Made by a program: the position numbers and the translations under genes. Below the pieces are notes generated by a model that saw nothing but the letters and a program-made list of their open reading frames with translations, was not told the origin of the DNA and ran no database searches. Below are positions 14,587-23,028 of a stretch of 28,131 nucleotides of DNA, one piece after another. The stretch lies in assembly GCA_023129355.1 (NCBI GenBank), contig JAGMCC010000001.1, positions 1 through 28,131 on the forward strand, written 5' to 3'. The DNA is from Dehalococcoidia bacterium (GTDB lineage: Bacteria; Chloroflexota; Dehalococcoidia; E44-bin15). How positions within the stretch are numbered: position 1 is the stretch's first letter; every line of letters starts with the position of its first letter.

Positions 14587-15786
14587 TCAGATGCTCCTGG
14601 GTAGCCCCAGCCCCCTCTCAGCGATGATGTTGCGCAGGATCTCCGAGGTGCCCGCAGCGATTAGCATGCCAACTGAGTTCATATACGTATCCGCTATCGT
14701 TCCCTGGAGTGGAGCCCATTTTGAGCCTAGCCATAGCTGCCCATAGAGTCCCATAATCTGGGTCCCCACATCGGTCATCTGCTGAAGGGTTTCAGAGGCG
14801 AACACCTTAATCATAGGAGCTTCATAACCGGGTATCTCCCCTTTTGTTTGCTGCCAAACGATGCGATAGCTCATCACGCGAGCAATCTCGACCTCAATGG
14901 CCAGCTCCGCGAGCTTCTGTCTTATAGAGGGGTCTTTACCCAGGGGCTGCCCATTAACCTTGGTTTCCTTGGCAAACTTTACTAGTTCCTCGATTAGTCG
15001 CCGGGCGCCAGCGGCGAACATAACGCCCATGGTCCTCTCGAAGGCCATGGCAATCATAGTATGATACCAGCCGCGATTCTCCTCACCTATCAAGTTCCTT
15101 TTGGGGACATGCACATCGTCGAAGAAGACCTCGTTAAAAAAGTGATGCCCAGCCATGTTTAACAGGGGACGCACTGTGATGCCCGGGGTCTTCATATCGA
15201 CAAGGAGGAGGCTGATGCCGTGGTGCTTTTTAGAGGCATCGGGATCGGTCTTGACCAGCAGCCAGCCCCAATCGGCAATGTGAGCGGCGCTAGTCCATAC
15301 CTTCTGCCCGTTTATAATGTACTCATCCCCCTGGAGTACAGCACGGCACATCACATTAGCCATGTCCGAGCCAGCGCCGGGCTCGCTATACATGGTGCAC
15401 CACCATTTCTCCCCGGCGGCCAGTGGCGGCAGATGTTCATTCTTCTGTTCCGGAGTGCCCAGAAGGAGCAGGGTGGGGCCAACCCAGGTTATCCCGCCGA
15501 CGCCCATATCTATACCGGGCAATTGGTGATAGGCTGCCTCCTCCTTAAAGATCATGTGCTTAATTGGAGAGACCTCCAGCCCGCCGTACTCTTTGGGCCA
15601 GTTCATGGCAAGCCATTGCTTTTCCCCCAACTTCTTTGCTACCTGCTTGGTTAATTCAAAGTTCTGGGGATCAAACTCGGTCTCCAGATCTCCCCAGTAT
15701 CCTGATGGCAGTTGAAGCTCCTGCTTGATAAAATGTTGCACCTCCTGGCGAAATGCTTCTTCCTCTGGAGTAAATCTAAAATCCAT
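14587..15786 (-). CDS. Acyl-CoA dehydrogenase family protein
   Basis: This is a 399-residue flavoprotein of the acyl-CoA dehydrogenase fold, which oxidises acyl-CoA to 2-enoyl-CoA with FAD and passes electrons to electron-transfer flavoprotein. N-terminal helical domain about 1-125; beta domain with SEPGAGSD (134-141) and GQKVWTSAAH (160-169); C-terminal helical domain with GTSEILRNIIAERGLGLPR (379-397), an FAD-contact region. The residue before GTSEI is Ala378 where medium-chain enzymes have the catalytic Glu, so the base may be elsewhere (E250 in AFERTMG is a candidate, as in isovaleryl-type enzymes) or the reaction may differ. Substrate cannot be told. ATG at 15786 has AAAGGGG upstream. 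It is the last gene of the minus-strand run. Confidence 0.93.
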   Translation of the reverse strand: MDFRFTPEEEAFRQEVQHFIKQELQLPSGYWGDLETEFDPQNFELTKQVAKKLGEKQWLAMNWPKEYGGLEVSPIKHMIFKEEAAYHQLPGIDMGVGGITWVGPTLLLLGTPEQKNEHLPPLAAGEKWWCTMYSEPGAGSDMANVMCRAVLQGDEYIINGQKVWTSAAHIADWGWLLVKTDPDASKKHHGISLLLVDMKTPGITVRPLLNMAGHHFFNEVFFDDVHVPKRNLIGEENRGWYHTMIAMAFERTMGVMFAAGARRLIEELVKFAKETKVNGQPLGKDPSIRQKLAELAIEVEIARVMSYRIVWQQTKGEIPGYEAPMIKVFASETLQQMTDVGTQIMGLYGQLWLGSKWAPLQGTIADTYMNSVGMLIAAGTSEILRNIIAERGLGLPRSI

Positions 15787-15826
15787 ACCGGTACCCCTTT
15801 CCGCAGAAATGCTTTCTATTTCAGCG

Positions 15827-16894
15827 CTACATCTCCGCTTCAGCGAGTCGTGCCTTCAGATAATCGATGGCGGCCACCGGGGAAGGATCGACTTCATTCA
15901 GAAGTGCCAGGTAGTAGCTAACATAGTCGCCCAGAAGCACCGAACTCATCATATGGCTCAGCGGGCTATCACCTTTAGCCTCCACCACCTCATGGGTAAT
16001 CCCAGCCTCGGCAAGGAGCTCACAAGTAACCGTATAGCGGACTAGGATGCGGGGATGAAGTAAAGCGGAGCGCAGCATTATAATGAAGGCCTTTTGGCCG
16101 AGCCAGGCGGGATATCTATAGCCGACCACAGCATTGTGGTTCAGCTCAGGAAAGCACTCAGCGAAGGCCCAGACCTTGCTACACTCGTTTAACTGGGTCT
16201 TCCAGCGATAGGCCACCTTGGAGAGGTTACCCGCCCCATAGATAGTCACCAAACGCCCCAGAAGCTTGGTGGCTAATTGCTTTGCCGGGTTTGCCTTGAG
16301 CGAGACACCCTTGTCCAGACTTAGCGATAAATCCTCAAGAACTCTTATCGTTTCATCTACATCCTGCTCCTTGATAGCGATAAGCCCTAGCTTTTGAAAA
16401 AATGCCAGGATTGAAAAGAAGCTGTAGCCAAAGGCGGCGCGGGGTTCCGCTTTATAGTGGAAGGTAAACACGGGAATGCCATTTTCTGCAGAGAGGGTCT
16501 GTAATCTGCCCCCGGTAGTGATCGCCAGCTTCTTGGCGGGTGTATGCAGAGCCTGGGAGAAGGCGGAGAGGGTCTCCTCGGTGTCACCGGAATAGCTGGA
16601 GGCGATGACTAGGGTCCGCTCATCTACCAATTGGGGTAGATTGTAGTCCCGATACACCAGAACGGTAATCTTACCCTCCGTCATGGTCAAGGCGCGTACC
16701 AGGTCACCGCCGATAGCGGATCCCCCCATTCCCAGGATTACTACCTTGTCCACATTGGAGTAATCAGAGGGCAGAGGGAGGTCGAGAGCGCTCTGCCATG
16801 CCTGGAGACACTGCTTAGGCAATTCGCCGATTCGCCCTATCATATTAGAGGTATCGAGCCTTTGGTACACCTCGTGGGCATCCAGGTTTACCAT
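15827..16894 (-). CDS. Bifunctional phosphoglucose/phosphomannose isomerase
   Basis: This 355-residue SIS-domain protein belongs to the PGI/PMI family first known from archaea, which interconverts fructose-6-phosphate with glucose-6-phosphate and mannose-6-phosphate. The first SIS domain has GMGGSAIGGD (55-64) and the sugar-phosphate loop SSYSGDTEET (99-108); then PRAAFGYSF (151-159); the second half has FPELNHNAVVGY (248-259), the family's active-site signature with Glu250 and His253. ATG at 16894 is three bases after the phosphohexomutase stop. Its placement in a sugar-nucleotide cassette suggests that supplying mannose-6-phosphate is its role here. Confidence 0.93.
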   Translation of the reverse strand: MVNLDAHEVYQRLDTSNMIGRIGELPKQCLQAWQSALDLPLPSDYSNVDKVVILGMGGSAIGGDLVRALTMTEGKITVLVYRDYNLPQLVDERTLVIASSYSGDTEETLSAFSQALHTPAKKLAITTGGRLQTLSAENGIPVFTFHYKAEPRAAFGYSFFSILAFFQKLGLIAIKEQDVDETIRVLEDLSLSLDKGVSLKANPAKQLATKLLGRLVTIYGAGNLSKVAYRWKTQLNECSKVWAFAECFPELNHNAVVGYRYPAWLGQKAFIIMLRSALLHPRILVRYTVTCELLAEAGITHEVVEAKGDSPLSHMMSSVLLGDYVSYYLALLNEVDPSPVAAIDYLKARLAEAEM

Positions 16895-16897
16895 TAC

Positions 16898-18322
16898 CTA
16901 AACCCCCGCCATTCTTCTTCCCGTGGCGAGGAGCTCCTTAACCCGGGCGGGGCTATCGCTCTCGGCGTAGATGCGAAGAATAGGCTCGGTCCCCGAAAAG
17001 CGGATGAGCAGCCAGGTGCGATCCGCCAGCAAGAAGCGGAAGCCATCGCTGGTATCTAACCCGGTGACCGTGGTGTTCTCGATATGGCTGGGCTTGCTAA
17101 TGGAGAGGCGTTGGGTGATTGCTTCCCGTTCCCCAGAGGGGAATTCGACGTCAATACGCTCGTAGTAGTGGGGCCCCACCTTGCTGAAGAGGTAGTCTAC
17201 TAGTTGGGAGGGGCTCTTTTGCTCTCTGACCATCAGGTCGAGAAAGAAGAGGCCGGAGAGGATTCCATCACGCTCCGGCATATGGCTGCGGAAAGCGAAG
17301 CCGCCGCTCTCTTCACCTCCGATCAGGGCACCCTCGGCGATCATCTTTGGGGCCACATACTTGAAGCCCACGGCAGTTTCGTGTACCGGCACCCCATAAA
17401 GCTCTCCTAATCGATAGAGCATGCTCGTCGATGTTATCGTCTTGATGATGGCGCCACGCTGGTCGCAGACCTCCAGAAGGTATAGGGCAAGCAGTGCAAA
17501 GACCTGAAGGGGGGTAAGAAATTCTCCCCGCTCATCTAGGATGCCGATGCGGTCGGCATCGCCATCGGTGGCCAGGCCCACGCTGGCCCCGTCCCCTTTC
17601 ACCCTGGCGGAAAGCTCGATCAGGTTTGAGGCTATGGGTTCAGGCTGGAGGCCAGGGAATAGCGGATTTCGCTCGCCGTGTATCTCGGTGACCTCCGTGG
17701 CGCCCCCGCTCAGAATGCTACGGAAGTATCCCATCCCCGCCCCGTACATCGAATCCACCAGCACCTTCAGTCCGCTCTGGCGCAGCCTCTCCAGGTCAAC
17801 CAACTCCCCGATATGATGAACATAGGGAGGGGAGGGGTCGAACCTCGCCACTATTCCCTCATTTAGTGCTTTATCCAGGGGCATCTGCTTCACCATACCA
17901 CTGGCCTGGATCCGGGAGATATGCCTCTCCAGCTCGGCGATAACCTCTGGAGAGGCGCTGCGGGCGCTTTCCAGCTTGTACTTGAAACCATTCCATGCTG
18001 CCGGGTTGTGGCTTGCAGTGATCACGATCGCCCCACCAGCCTGTTTCACTAGGATGGCGTAACTAATTAGCGGTATGGGGGTAGCCTCTTGGCAAAGGTG
18101 AACCCTGATCCCATTGGCGGCAGCAACCTCGGCGGCGGCGGCAGCGAAATCCTCGGATGCGAACCTGGTATCATAACCCACAATCAGGCCTCGAGGGGCA
18201 AGACCCGCACCATTAAGGTAATCGGCCACGCTCTGGGCACATATCCTCACGTTATCAAAGGTGAAATCATCGGCGATAACCCCTCGCCAGCCATCGGTGC
18301 CAAATCTAATGGGAGTGGCCAA
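16898..18322 (-). CDS. Phosphoglucomutase/phosphomannomutase
   Basis: An alpha-D-phosphohexomutase of 474 residues that moves phosphate between C6 and C1 of glucose or mannose. The phosphoserine loop TASHNPAAWNGFK puts the catalytic serine at S104; the metal loop DGDADR is at 253-258; the sugar-binding loop GEESGGF is at 336-342; and the phosphate-binding loop RFSGTEP is at 441-447. The start FGTDGWRGVIADDFT is typical. The start codon is TTG at 18322, one base after the stop of the preceding dehydratase gene. Neighbours suggest mannose-6-phosphate to mannose-1-phosphate, but the glucose reaction cannot be excluded. Confidence 0.94.
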   Translation of the reverse strand: MATPIRFGTDGWRGVIADDFTFDNVRICAQSVADYLNGAGLAPRGLIVGYDTRFASEDFAAAAAEVAAANGIRVHLCQEATPIPLISYAILVKQAGGAIVITASHNPAAWNGFKYKLESARSASPEVIAELERHISRIQASGMVKQMPLDKALNEGIVARFDPSPPYVHHIGELVDLERLRQSGLKVLVDSMYGAGMGYFRSILSGGATEVTEIHGERNPLFPGLQPEPIASNLIELSARVKGDGASVGLATDGDADRIGILDERGEFLTPLQVFALLALYLLEVCDQRGAIIKTITSTSMLYRLGELYGVPVHETAVGFKYVAPKMIAEGALIGGEESGGFAFRSHMPERDGILSGLFFLDLMVREQKSPSQLVDYLFSKVGPHYYERIDVEFPSGEREAITQRLSISKPSHIENTTVTGLDTSDGFRFLLADRTWLLIRFSGTEPILRIYAESDSPARVKELLATGRRMAGV

Positions 18323-18323
18323 T

Positions 18324-19343
18324 CTAAACCCTTTCTCGCCAATAGTCTAGGAGGTCCTTCAGGGTCTTTTCGAAGGGGATTTGAGGCTGCCATCCGGTGA
18401 ACTTACGGAACTTGGTGGCGTCGCAGATAAGTACCTTCGCATCGGAGGGACGAAGCCGAGCGGGATCCAACTTGACCTCGATGCTGGCATCGGTCATGCC
18501 TAGGAGCATATCAAGCATCTCCCTCACCTCCCTTGCCACACCGCTGCCGATATTATAAACCTCCCCGGGGGTGCCCTTTTCTACTACCAGCCAGTATGCC
18601 TTCACGAAGTCCCGTACATCAGACCAGTCTCGCTTGCTAGAAAGGTCGCCGGTATAGAGCACCGCATCTTTAAGCCCCTTCTCGATCTCAGCGATCTGCT
18701 TTGCCAGGCTTGAGGTGACGAACACCTCCCCTCTCCTCGGTCCCTCGTGGTTGAACCCACGACTGACAATGGTCTTCAGGCCATAGCTCCTGAAGTATTG
18801 ATAGGCGAGCATCTCCTGGGCTACCTTACTCACACCGTAGGGGCTTAAGGGGCGAAGGGGATTGGACTCCGTCACCGGCAGCTCATTGGGCAGGACGTAG
18901 CCATACTCCTCAGAGGAGCCTGCGATATGTATTATCGGGTCGATACCCGCGGCCCGCACCGCCTCTAGGAGGTTAACCGTTCCAACGATATTTGTGTGGA
19001 GGGTTTCCGCAGGGGCAATCCATGAGACAGGGACATAGCTTTGGGCGGCAAGATGAAAGATGCGATCCGGTCTTACCATGGCGACCACTCGCTTCATGGA
19101 GAATGGATCAGTTATGTCCGCCTCCATGAGGTTAAGTTTCGATGAATTGATTCTATTGGGCAGCGTCGGCTCGAGGTCGCTGGCGATGATGTTTAGCCTC
19201 CCATCCTCTTTCAGCTTATCGAGGTTATCCATTCTGCTGCGCCAGCGAAATGTGCCATAGACCTCCAACCCTTCCCCTTGTAGCAGATATTCCGCAAGGT
19301 GACTGCCTGCCATCCCTGTAACACCGGTGATAAAGATGCGCAC
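18324..19343 (-). CDS. gmd: GDP-mannose 4,6-dehydratase-like SDR protein
   Basis: A 339-residue extended short-chain dehydrogenase. The Rossmann motif GVTGMAGSH is at 7-15; the catalytic set is S143/S144 with E145/E146 in SSEEYG and Y169-x3-K173 in SPYGVSK; FNHEGPRRGEVFVTS (197-211) and the KRDWSDVRDFV segment resemble GDP-mannose 4,6-dehydratase, which makes GDP-4-keto-6-deoxymannose. Related UDP- or dTDP-sugar epimerases are possible, but the NHEGPRRGE pattern and neighbours favour GDP-mannose. The start is GTG at 19343, behind a clear AGGAGGT formed by the last codons of the upstream gene. No reductase for the keto product is seen here. Confidence 0.85.
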   Translation of the reverse strand: MRIFITGVTGMAGSHLAEYLLQGEGLEVYGTFRWRSRMDNLDKLKEDGRLNIIASDLEPTLPNRINSSKLNLMEADITDPFSMKRVVAMVRPDRIFHLAAQSYVPVSWIAPAETLHTNIVGTVNLLEAVRAAGIDPIIHIAGSSEEYGYVLPNELPVTESNPLRPLSPYGVSKVAQEMLAYQYFRSYGLKTIVSRGFNHEGPRRGEVFVTSSLAKQIAEIEKGLKDAVLYTGDLSSKRDWSDVRDFVKAYWLVVEKGTPGEVYNIGSGVAREVREMLDMLLGMTDASIEVKLDPARLRPSDAKVLICDATKFRKFTGWQPQIPFEKTLKDLLDYWRERV

Positions 19344-19345
19344 CT

Positions 19346-20461
19346 TTACCTCCTTGTAGGCTTGGGAGAGGAGTGAATTTCCTCAGGCCAAACCTTGGTG
19401 CCTTGGGCTATTCTTTGATTGCTCCCCACGATCACATTATTGCCCAGGACGCAACCCTCCCTAACCTGAGTTCGTTCTCCTATAACTACATTTTCCGCGA
19501 TCACACAATTCTTGAGCGACACACCCTGGCCGAGGTGGGTGTTCTGCCAAACTACTGACCTCTCAATAAGGCTATCCGCACCGACTCTGCAATCTTGACC
19601 GATGGCGCAGGGCCCTTTTACCCGTGCCCTGGAACCAATAAAGCAATTTCTGCCAATAACCACCGGCCCCTCGAGCTCAGCATTAGGATGGATATCACTG
19701 CCCTCCTCAACCCATATCCCCGCTCCAGCACGCTCACCGGGGAAACTCCTGGTGATTCGTCCTGTGAGCAGGTCATGGTGAAGCTTCAGGTATTTCTCGG
19801 GGGTGCCGATATCGATCCAATAGGCATCGGATTGGTAGCCGTATACCGGATCGCCACGCTCCAGAAGAAGGGGGAAGAGCCCTTGCTCAAAGGTGAAGCT
19901 CAATCCTTTGGGGATGTGGCTTAACACCTCAGGCGCAAGGATGTAAGCACCGGCGTTGATCATATTGGTGGTCACCGAATCCCGTCGCGGTTTCTCGATA
20001 AAACATTGCACCCTTCCCTCAGAGTTGGTCTCAACCACTCCATAGACGGTGGGATCCTCCACCGGGGTTAGGGCGATTGTGGCCTTTGATCCCCGCTGCC
20101 GGTGAAATTCCATCATCGCCGTAAGGTCGATGTCGGTGAATATATCGCCGTTAAAGACAAAGAAGGTTTCATCAAGATACTCCGCAACGTTTTTCACTGC
20201 CCCCGCTGTTCCCAGGGGAGGATCTTCCACTGCATAGGTTAGTTTTATTCCGAGGTTGCTGCCATCGCCAAAATAGCGCTGGGTGCGATCTGGAAGGTAA
20301 CAGAGGGTCAGGATAATGTCATCGATGCCGTGCCCCTTAAGGTATTCGGTCATGTGCTCCAAGAATGGCCTGTTCGCAATAGGCACCATAGACTTGGGCG
20401 TATTAAAGGTGAGGGGGCGAAGCCTTGTCCCCTCACCGCCGACCAAGACCACCGCCTTCAC
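19346..20461 (-). CDS. Sugar-1-phosphate nucleotidyltransferase, probable mannose-1-phosphate guanylyltransferase
   Basis: A 371-residue nucleotidyltransferase. The N-terminal domain (1-235) has the signature GGEGTRLRPLT (8-18), TPKSMVPIANRP (21-32), PPLGTAGAVK (81-90) and the metal-binding FNGDIFTDID (103-112). The C-terminal domain (about 255-355) is a left-handed beta-helix with repeated hexapeptides (IGRNCFIG, IGQDCRVGA, IAENVVIGE). This layout matches GDP-mannose pyrophosphorylases of the archaeal and Chloroflexota type, though glucose-1-phosphate enzymes look similar. The start is GTG at 20461; a candidate promoter precedes it. The stop lies two bases before the dehydratase start. Confidence 0.85.
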   Translation of the reverse strand: MKAVVLVGGEGTRLRPLTFNTPKSMVPIANRPFLEHMTEYLKGHGIDDIILTLCYLPDRTQRYFGDGSNLGIKLTYAVEDPPLGTAGAVKNVAEYLDETFFVFNGDIFTDIDLTAMMEFHRQRGSKATIALTPVEDPTVYGVVETNSEGRVQCFIEKPRRDSVTTNMINAGAYILAPEVLSHIPKGLSFTFEQGLFPLLLERGDPVYGYQSDAYWIDIGTPEKYLKLHHDLLTGRITRSFPGERAGAGIWVEEGSDIHPNAELEGPVVIGRNCFIGSRARVKGPCAIGQDCRVGADSLIERSVVWQNTHLGQGVSLKNCVIAENVVIGERTQVREGCVLGNNVIVGSNQRIAQGTKVWPEEIHSSPKPTRR

Positions 20462-20508
20462 CTTTTCACCTTTCTCCGCCGCATGCTCCCGGGTTTAGCC
20501 TTATTCAT

Positions 20509-20537
20509 ACTTTAGCCAGTTGTGGGTCGTGCGTCAA
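20509..20537 (-). promoter_or_regulatory. Candidate sigma-70-type promoter upstream of the sugar-nucleotide genes
   Basis: In the 78-bp gap after metK the minus strand reads TTGACG (20537-20532), 17 bases, then TAAAGT (20514-20509). Both boxes are close to the TTGACA/TATAAT consensus and the spacing is ideal. It would place a start site about 40 bases ahead of the GTG of the nucleotidyltransferase gene and split the minus-strand run into a methyl-cycle unit and a sugar unit. This rests on sequence pattern alone. Confidence 0.4.
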
Positions 20538-20539
20538 CT

Positions 20540-21757
20540 CTAGGCTCGCCCTTTAAGCCCGGCCTCGGCCCTGAGAGTGGCTGCCTTGTCGGTCTTTTCC
20601 CATGGGATATCGATATCGGTGCGACCGAAATGACCGTAGCAGGCGGTCTGCCTATAGATGGGACGCCGTAACTGCATGGACTCAATGATGGCCCCTGGTC
20701 GAAGGTCGAAGTGCTTATGGATCAGGTCAATAATAACATCATCGGGAACCTTCCCGGTGCCGAAGGTCTCTATACAGATGGAGAGGGGGCGTGCTACTCC
20801 GATGGCATAAGAGACCTGGAGTTCGAGGCGATCGGCGAGACCCGCCGCAACCAGGTTCTTGGCGACATATCTTGCCGCATAGGCTGCGGAGCGATCCACT
20901 TTGGTGGGGTCCTTTCCGGAAAAGGCTCCGCCGCCGTGTCTGGCGATACCACCATAGGTATCGACCAGTATCTTACGCCCGGTGAGTCCGGCATCGCCCA
21001 TTGGGCCACCGGTCACGAAGCGACCGGTGGCGTTGACATAAAACTTCGTCCCCTCGTCCATTAAGGCTACGGGAAGAACCGGCTTGATAACATGCTCTAT
21101 GATATCTTGTTTGATGATGTCATGATTGGATTTGGGGTCGTGCTGAGCGGCGATGAGCACGGTATCTATCCGCCTGGGAACGCCTTTAGAATACTCCACC
21201 GTAACCTGTGATTTGCCGTCAGGACGCAGATATTGCAGGGTGCCATCTTTCCTCACCTCGGCGAGGCGGCGGCACAGCTTGTGGGCCAGGGAGATGGTAA
21301 GGGGCATGAGTTCGGGGGTCTCGTTGCAGGCAAAGCCCACCATCATTCCCTGGTCACCAGCGCCCAATGTCTCGATCTCATCCTTGCCGTTCTCTTCTCT
21401 GGTCTCCAGCGCTTTGTCTACCCCCATGGCGATATCCTTTGACTGCTCCTTTATGGAGACCATCACACCGCAGGTTTCGCAGTCAAATCCGTACTTGGCG
21501 CGTGTATAGCCCACATCACGCAACACCTTGCGCACGATGTCCTGTATTTCTACATAGCAGTCGGTGGTAATCTCTCCTAAGACGATAACTAAGCCGGTGG
21601 TCACGGCGGTCTCGCAAGCCACCCTCGCCATCGGGTCGCAGGTCAGGATTTCGTCAAGTACAGCATCGGATATCTGGTCACAGAGCTTGTCGGGATGGCC
21701 TTCAGTAACCGACTCAGAAGTGATAAACAGCGAGGGTGCAGTCATAAAAGTTGTCAT
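20540..21757 (-). CDS. metK: S-adenosylmethionine synthetase
   Basis: MetK makes S-adenosylmethionine from methionine and ATP. Visible signatures are ESVTEGHPDKLCDQISDA (15-32, with the substrate histidine H21), GAGDQG (132-137), and the phosphate-binding block GGGAFSGKDPTKVDRS (275-290). The 405 residues are a normal bacterial length. ATG at 21757 has AAAGGAGA about seven bases upstream; an in-frame ATG four codons later is less well placed. It follows ahcY by 17 bp on the same strand, so the two enzymes that make SAM and clear its product are co-transcribed. No SAM riboswitch is visible. Confidence 0.98.
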   Translation of the reverse strand: MTTFMTAPSLFITSESVTEGHPDKLCDQISDAVLDEILTCDPMARVACETAVTTGLVIVLGEITTDCYVEIQDIVRKVLRDVGYTRAKYGFDCETCGVMVSIKEQSKDIAMGVDKALETREENGKDEIETLGAGDQGMMVGFACNETPELMPLTISLAHKLCRRLAEVRKDGTLQYLRPDGKSQVTVEYSKGVPRRIDTVLIAAQHDPKSNHDIIKQDIIEHVIKPVLPVALMDEGTKFYVNATGRFVTGGPMGDAGLTGRKILVDTYGGIARHGGGAFSGKDPTKVDRSAAYAARYVAKNLVAAGLADRLELQVSYAIGVARPLSICIETFGTGKVPDDVIIDLIHKHFDLRPGAIIESMQLRRPIYRQTACYGHFGRTDIDIPWEKTDKAATLRAEAGLKGRA

Positions 21758-21774
21758 TTTGTCTCCTTTTCTAT

Positions 21775-23028
21775 TTATGTTCCTGCTTCCCAGCTCTCCA
21801 GGTATTTGCTCTGCTCCTCTGTAAGCGTGTCAATGGTGATACCCATGGAGGCCAGCTTTAGCCTGCCTACCTCCTTGTCGATATCCTTGGGCACGGAGTA
21901 AACCCTGGGCTTGGCCTTTCTTCCCTTCACCATGTACTCCACGCAAAGCGCCTGATTGGCGAAGCTCATGTCCATCACGCTTGCTGGATGCCCCTCAGCG
22001 GCGGCGAGGTTGATCAGCCTACCCTCGGCAAGAAGGAAGATTCGCCGATCATCGGGCAAGGTGTATTCATCGACGTAGGGGCGAAGGCGGCGCTTAGCTT
22101 TTGCCATCTCCTCTAAGGCGGGGATGTTGATCTCAACATTGAAATGCCCGCTGTTGGCCACGATCGCCCCATCCTTCATCGCGGAGAAGTGTGTCTTGTC
22201 GAGGACGCTAGTGTCCCCGGTGACGGTGATGAATATGTCCCCGATCTTCGCTGCCTCCGCGATAGGCATCACCGGGTAGCCATCCATGACTGCCTCCAGA
22301 GCCGGGATGGGCTCGATCTCGGTCACGATGACATGGGCTCCCAGACCACGTGCCCTCATCGCTACTCCCCTGCCGCACCAGCCATAGCCACAGACCACCA
22401 CCCTCTTTCCGGCCCACAGGATATTAGTGGCTCGAGTAATGCCGTCGATGGTGCTCTGTCCGGTGCCATAGCGGTTATCAAAGAAGTGCTTCGAATCCGC
22501 CTCGTTCACAGCTATGATGGGGTAGAGGAGCTTCCCTTGCTGAGCCAGGCTCCTCAACCGGATACAACCGGTGGTAGTCTCTTCAGTGCCTCCGATAATA
22601 TTGCTGACGAGTTCTTGGCGATCTTTATGAATTGTGCTCACCAGGTCAGCGCCATCGTCCAGGGTGATATGGGGGCCATGTTCCAGGGCAGCATTGATAT
22701 GCTTGTAATAGGTTTCGTTGTCCTCCCCCTTTATGGCATAGACCGGGATGCCATACTCTGCTACCAGGGCAGCAGCCGCATCGTCCTGGGTAGAGAGGGG
22801 GTTTGAGGCGCAAAACGCCGTTTCGGCGCCTCCCTCCTTGAAGACCAGCGCTAGATTTGCCGTCTCAGTTGTTATATGCAGGCAGGCGGCGAGGCGCACC
22901 CCTTTGAGGGGTTTCTCGCGCGCGAAGCGCTCCCGAATTAGCTTGAGTACAGGCATCTCCCTGGCGGCCCACTCAATGCGCAATAACCCTGCTGAGGATA
23001 GGGAAGGGTCATTGATGTCAGCTTTCAT
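21775..23028 (-). CDS. ahcY: S-adenosylhomocysteine hydrolase, short C-terminal form
   Basis: AhcY splits S-adenosylhomocysteine into adenosine and homocysteine with bound NAD. Key parts are LHITTETA (50-57), CASNPLSTQDD (73-83), DDGADLV near D126, GGTEETTTG (146-154), NEADSKHFFDNRYGTGQS (175-192, with the catalytic Lys180 and Asp184) and the NAD loop GYGWCGRG (214-221). At 417 residues it ends with YLESWEAGT and lacks the KPxxYRY tail that reaches into the neighbouring subunit's NAD site in most bacterial and eukaryotic enzymes; several thermophilic and archaeal forms are also short. ATG at 23028 has AAGGAG upstream and overlaps the PfkB stop as ATGA. Confidence 0.97.
   Translation of the reverse strand: MKADINDPSLSSAGLLRIEWAAREMPVLKLIRERFAREKPLKGVRLAACLHITTETANLALVFKEGGAETAFCASNPLSTQDDAAAALVAEYGIPVYAIKGEDNETYYKHINAALEHGPHITLDDGADLVSTIHKDRQELVSNIIGGTEETTTGCIRLRSLAQQGKLLYPIIAVNEADSKHFFDNRYGTGQSTIDGITRATNILWAGKRVVVCGYGWCGRGVAMRARGLGAHVIVTEIEPIPALEAVMDGYPVMPIAEAAKIGDIFITVTGDTSVLDKTHFSAMKDGAIVANSGHFNVEINIPALEEMAKAKRRLRPYVDEYTLPDDRRIFLLAEGRLINLAAAEGHPASVMDMSFANQALCVEYMVKGRKAKPRVYSVPKDIDKEVGRLKLASMGITIDTLTEEQSKYLESWEAGT

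Noticed and set aside
14597..14610. Hairpin just past rpsI as an intrinsic terminator
   Set aside because: A five-pair stem followed by a C-rich stretch rather than a T-run, and it lies inside the dehydrogenase coding region.
22144..22806. A 220-codon plus-strand open frame opposite ahcY
   Set aside because: Antisense shadow of a well-conserved gene with every AhcY motif on the other strand; the translation resembles no protein.
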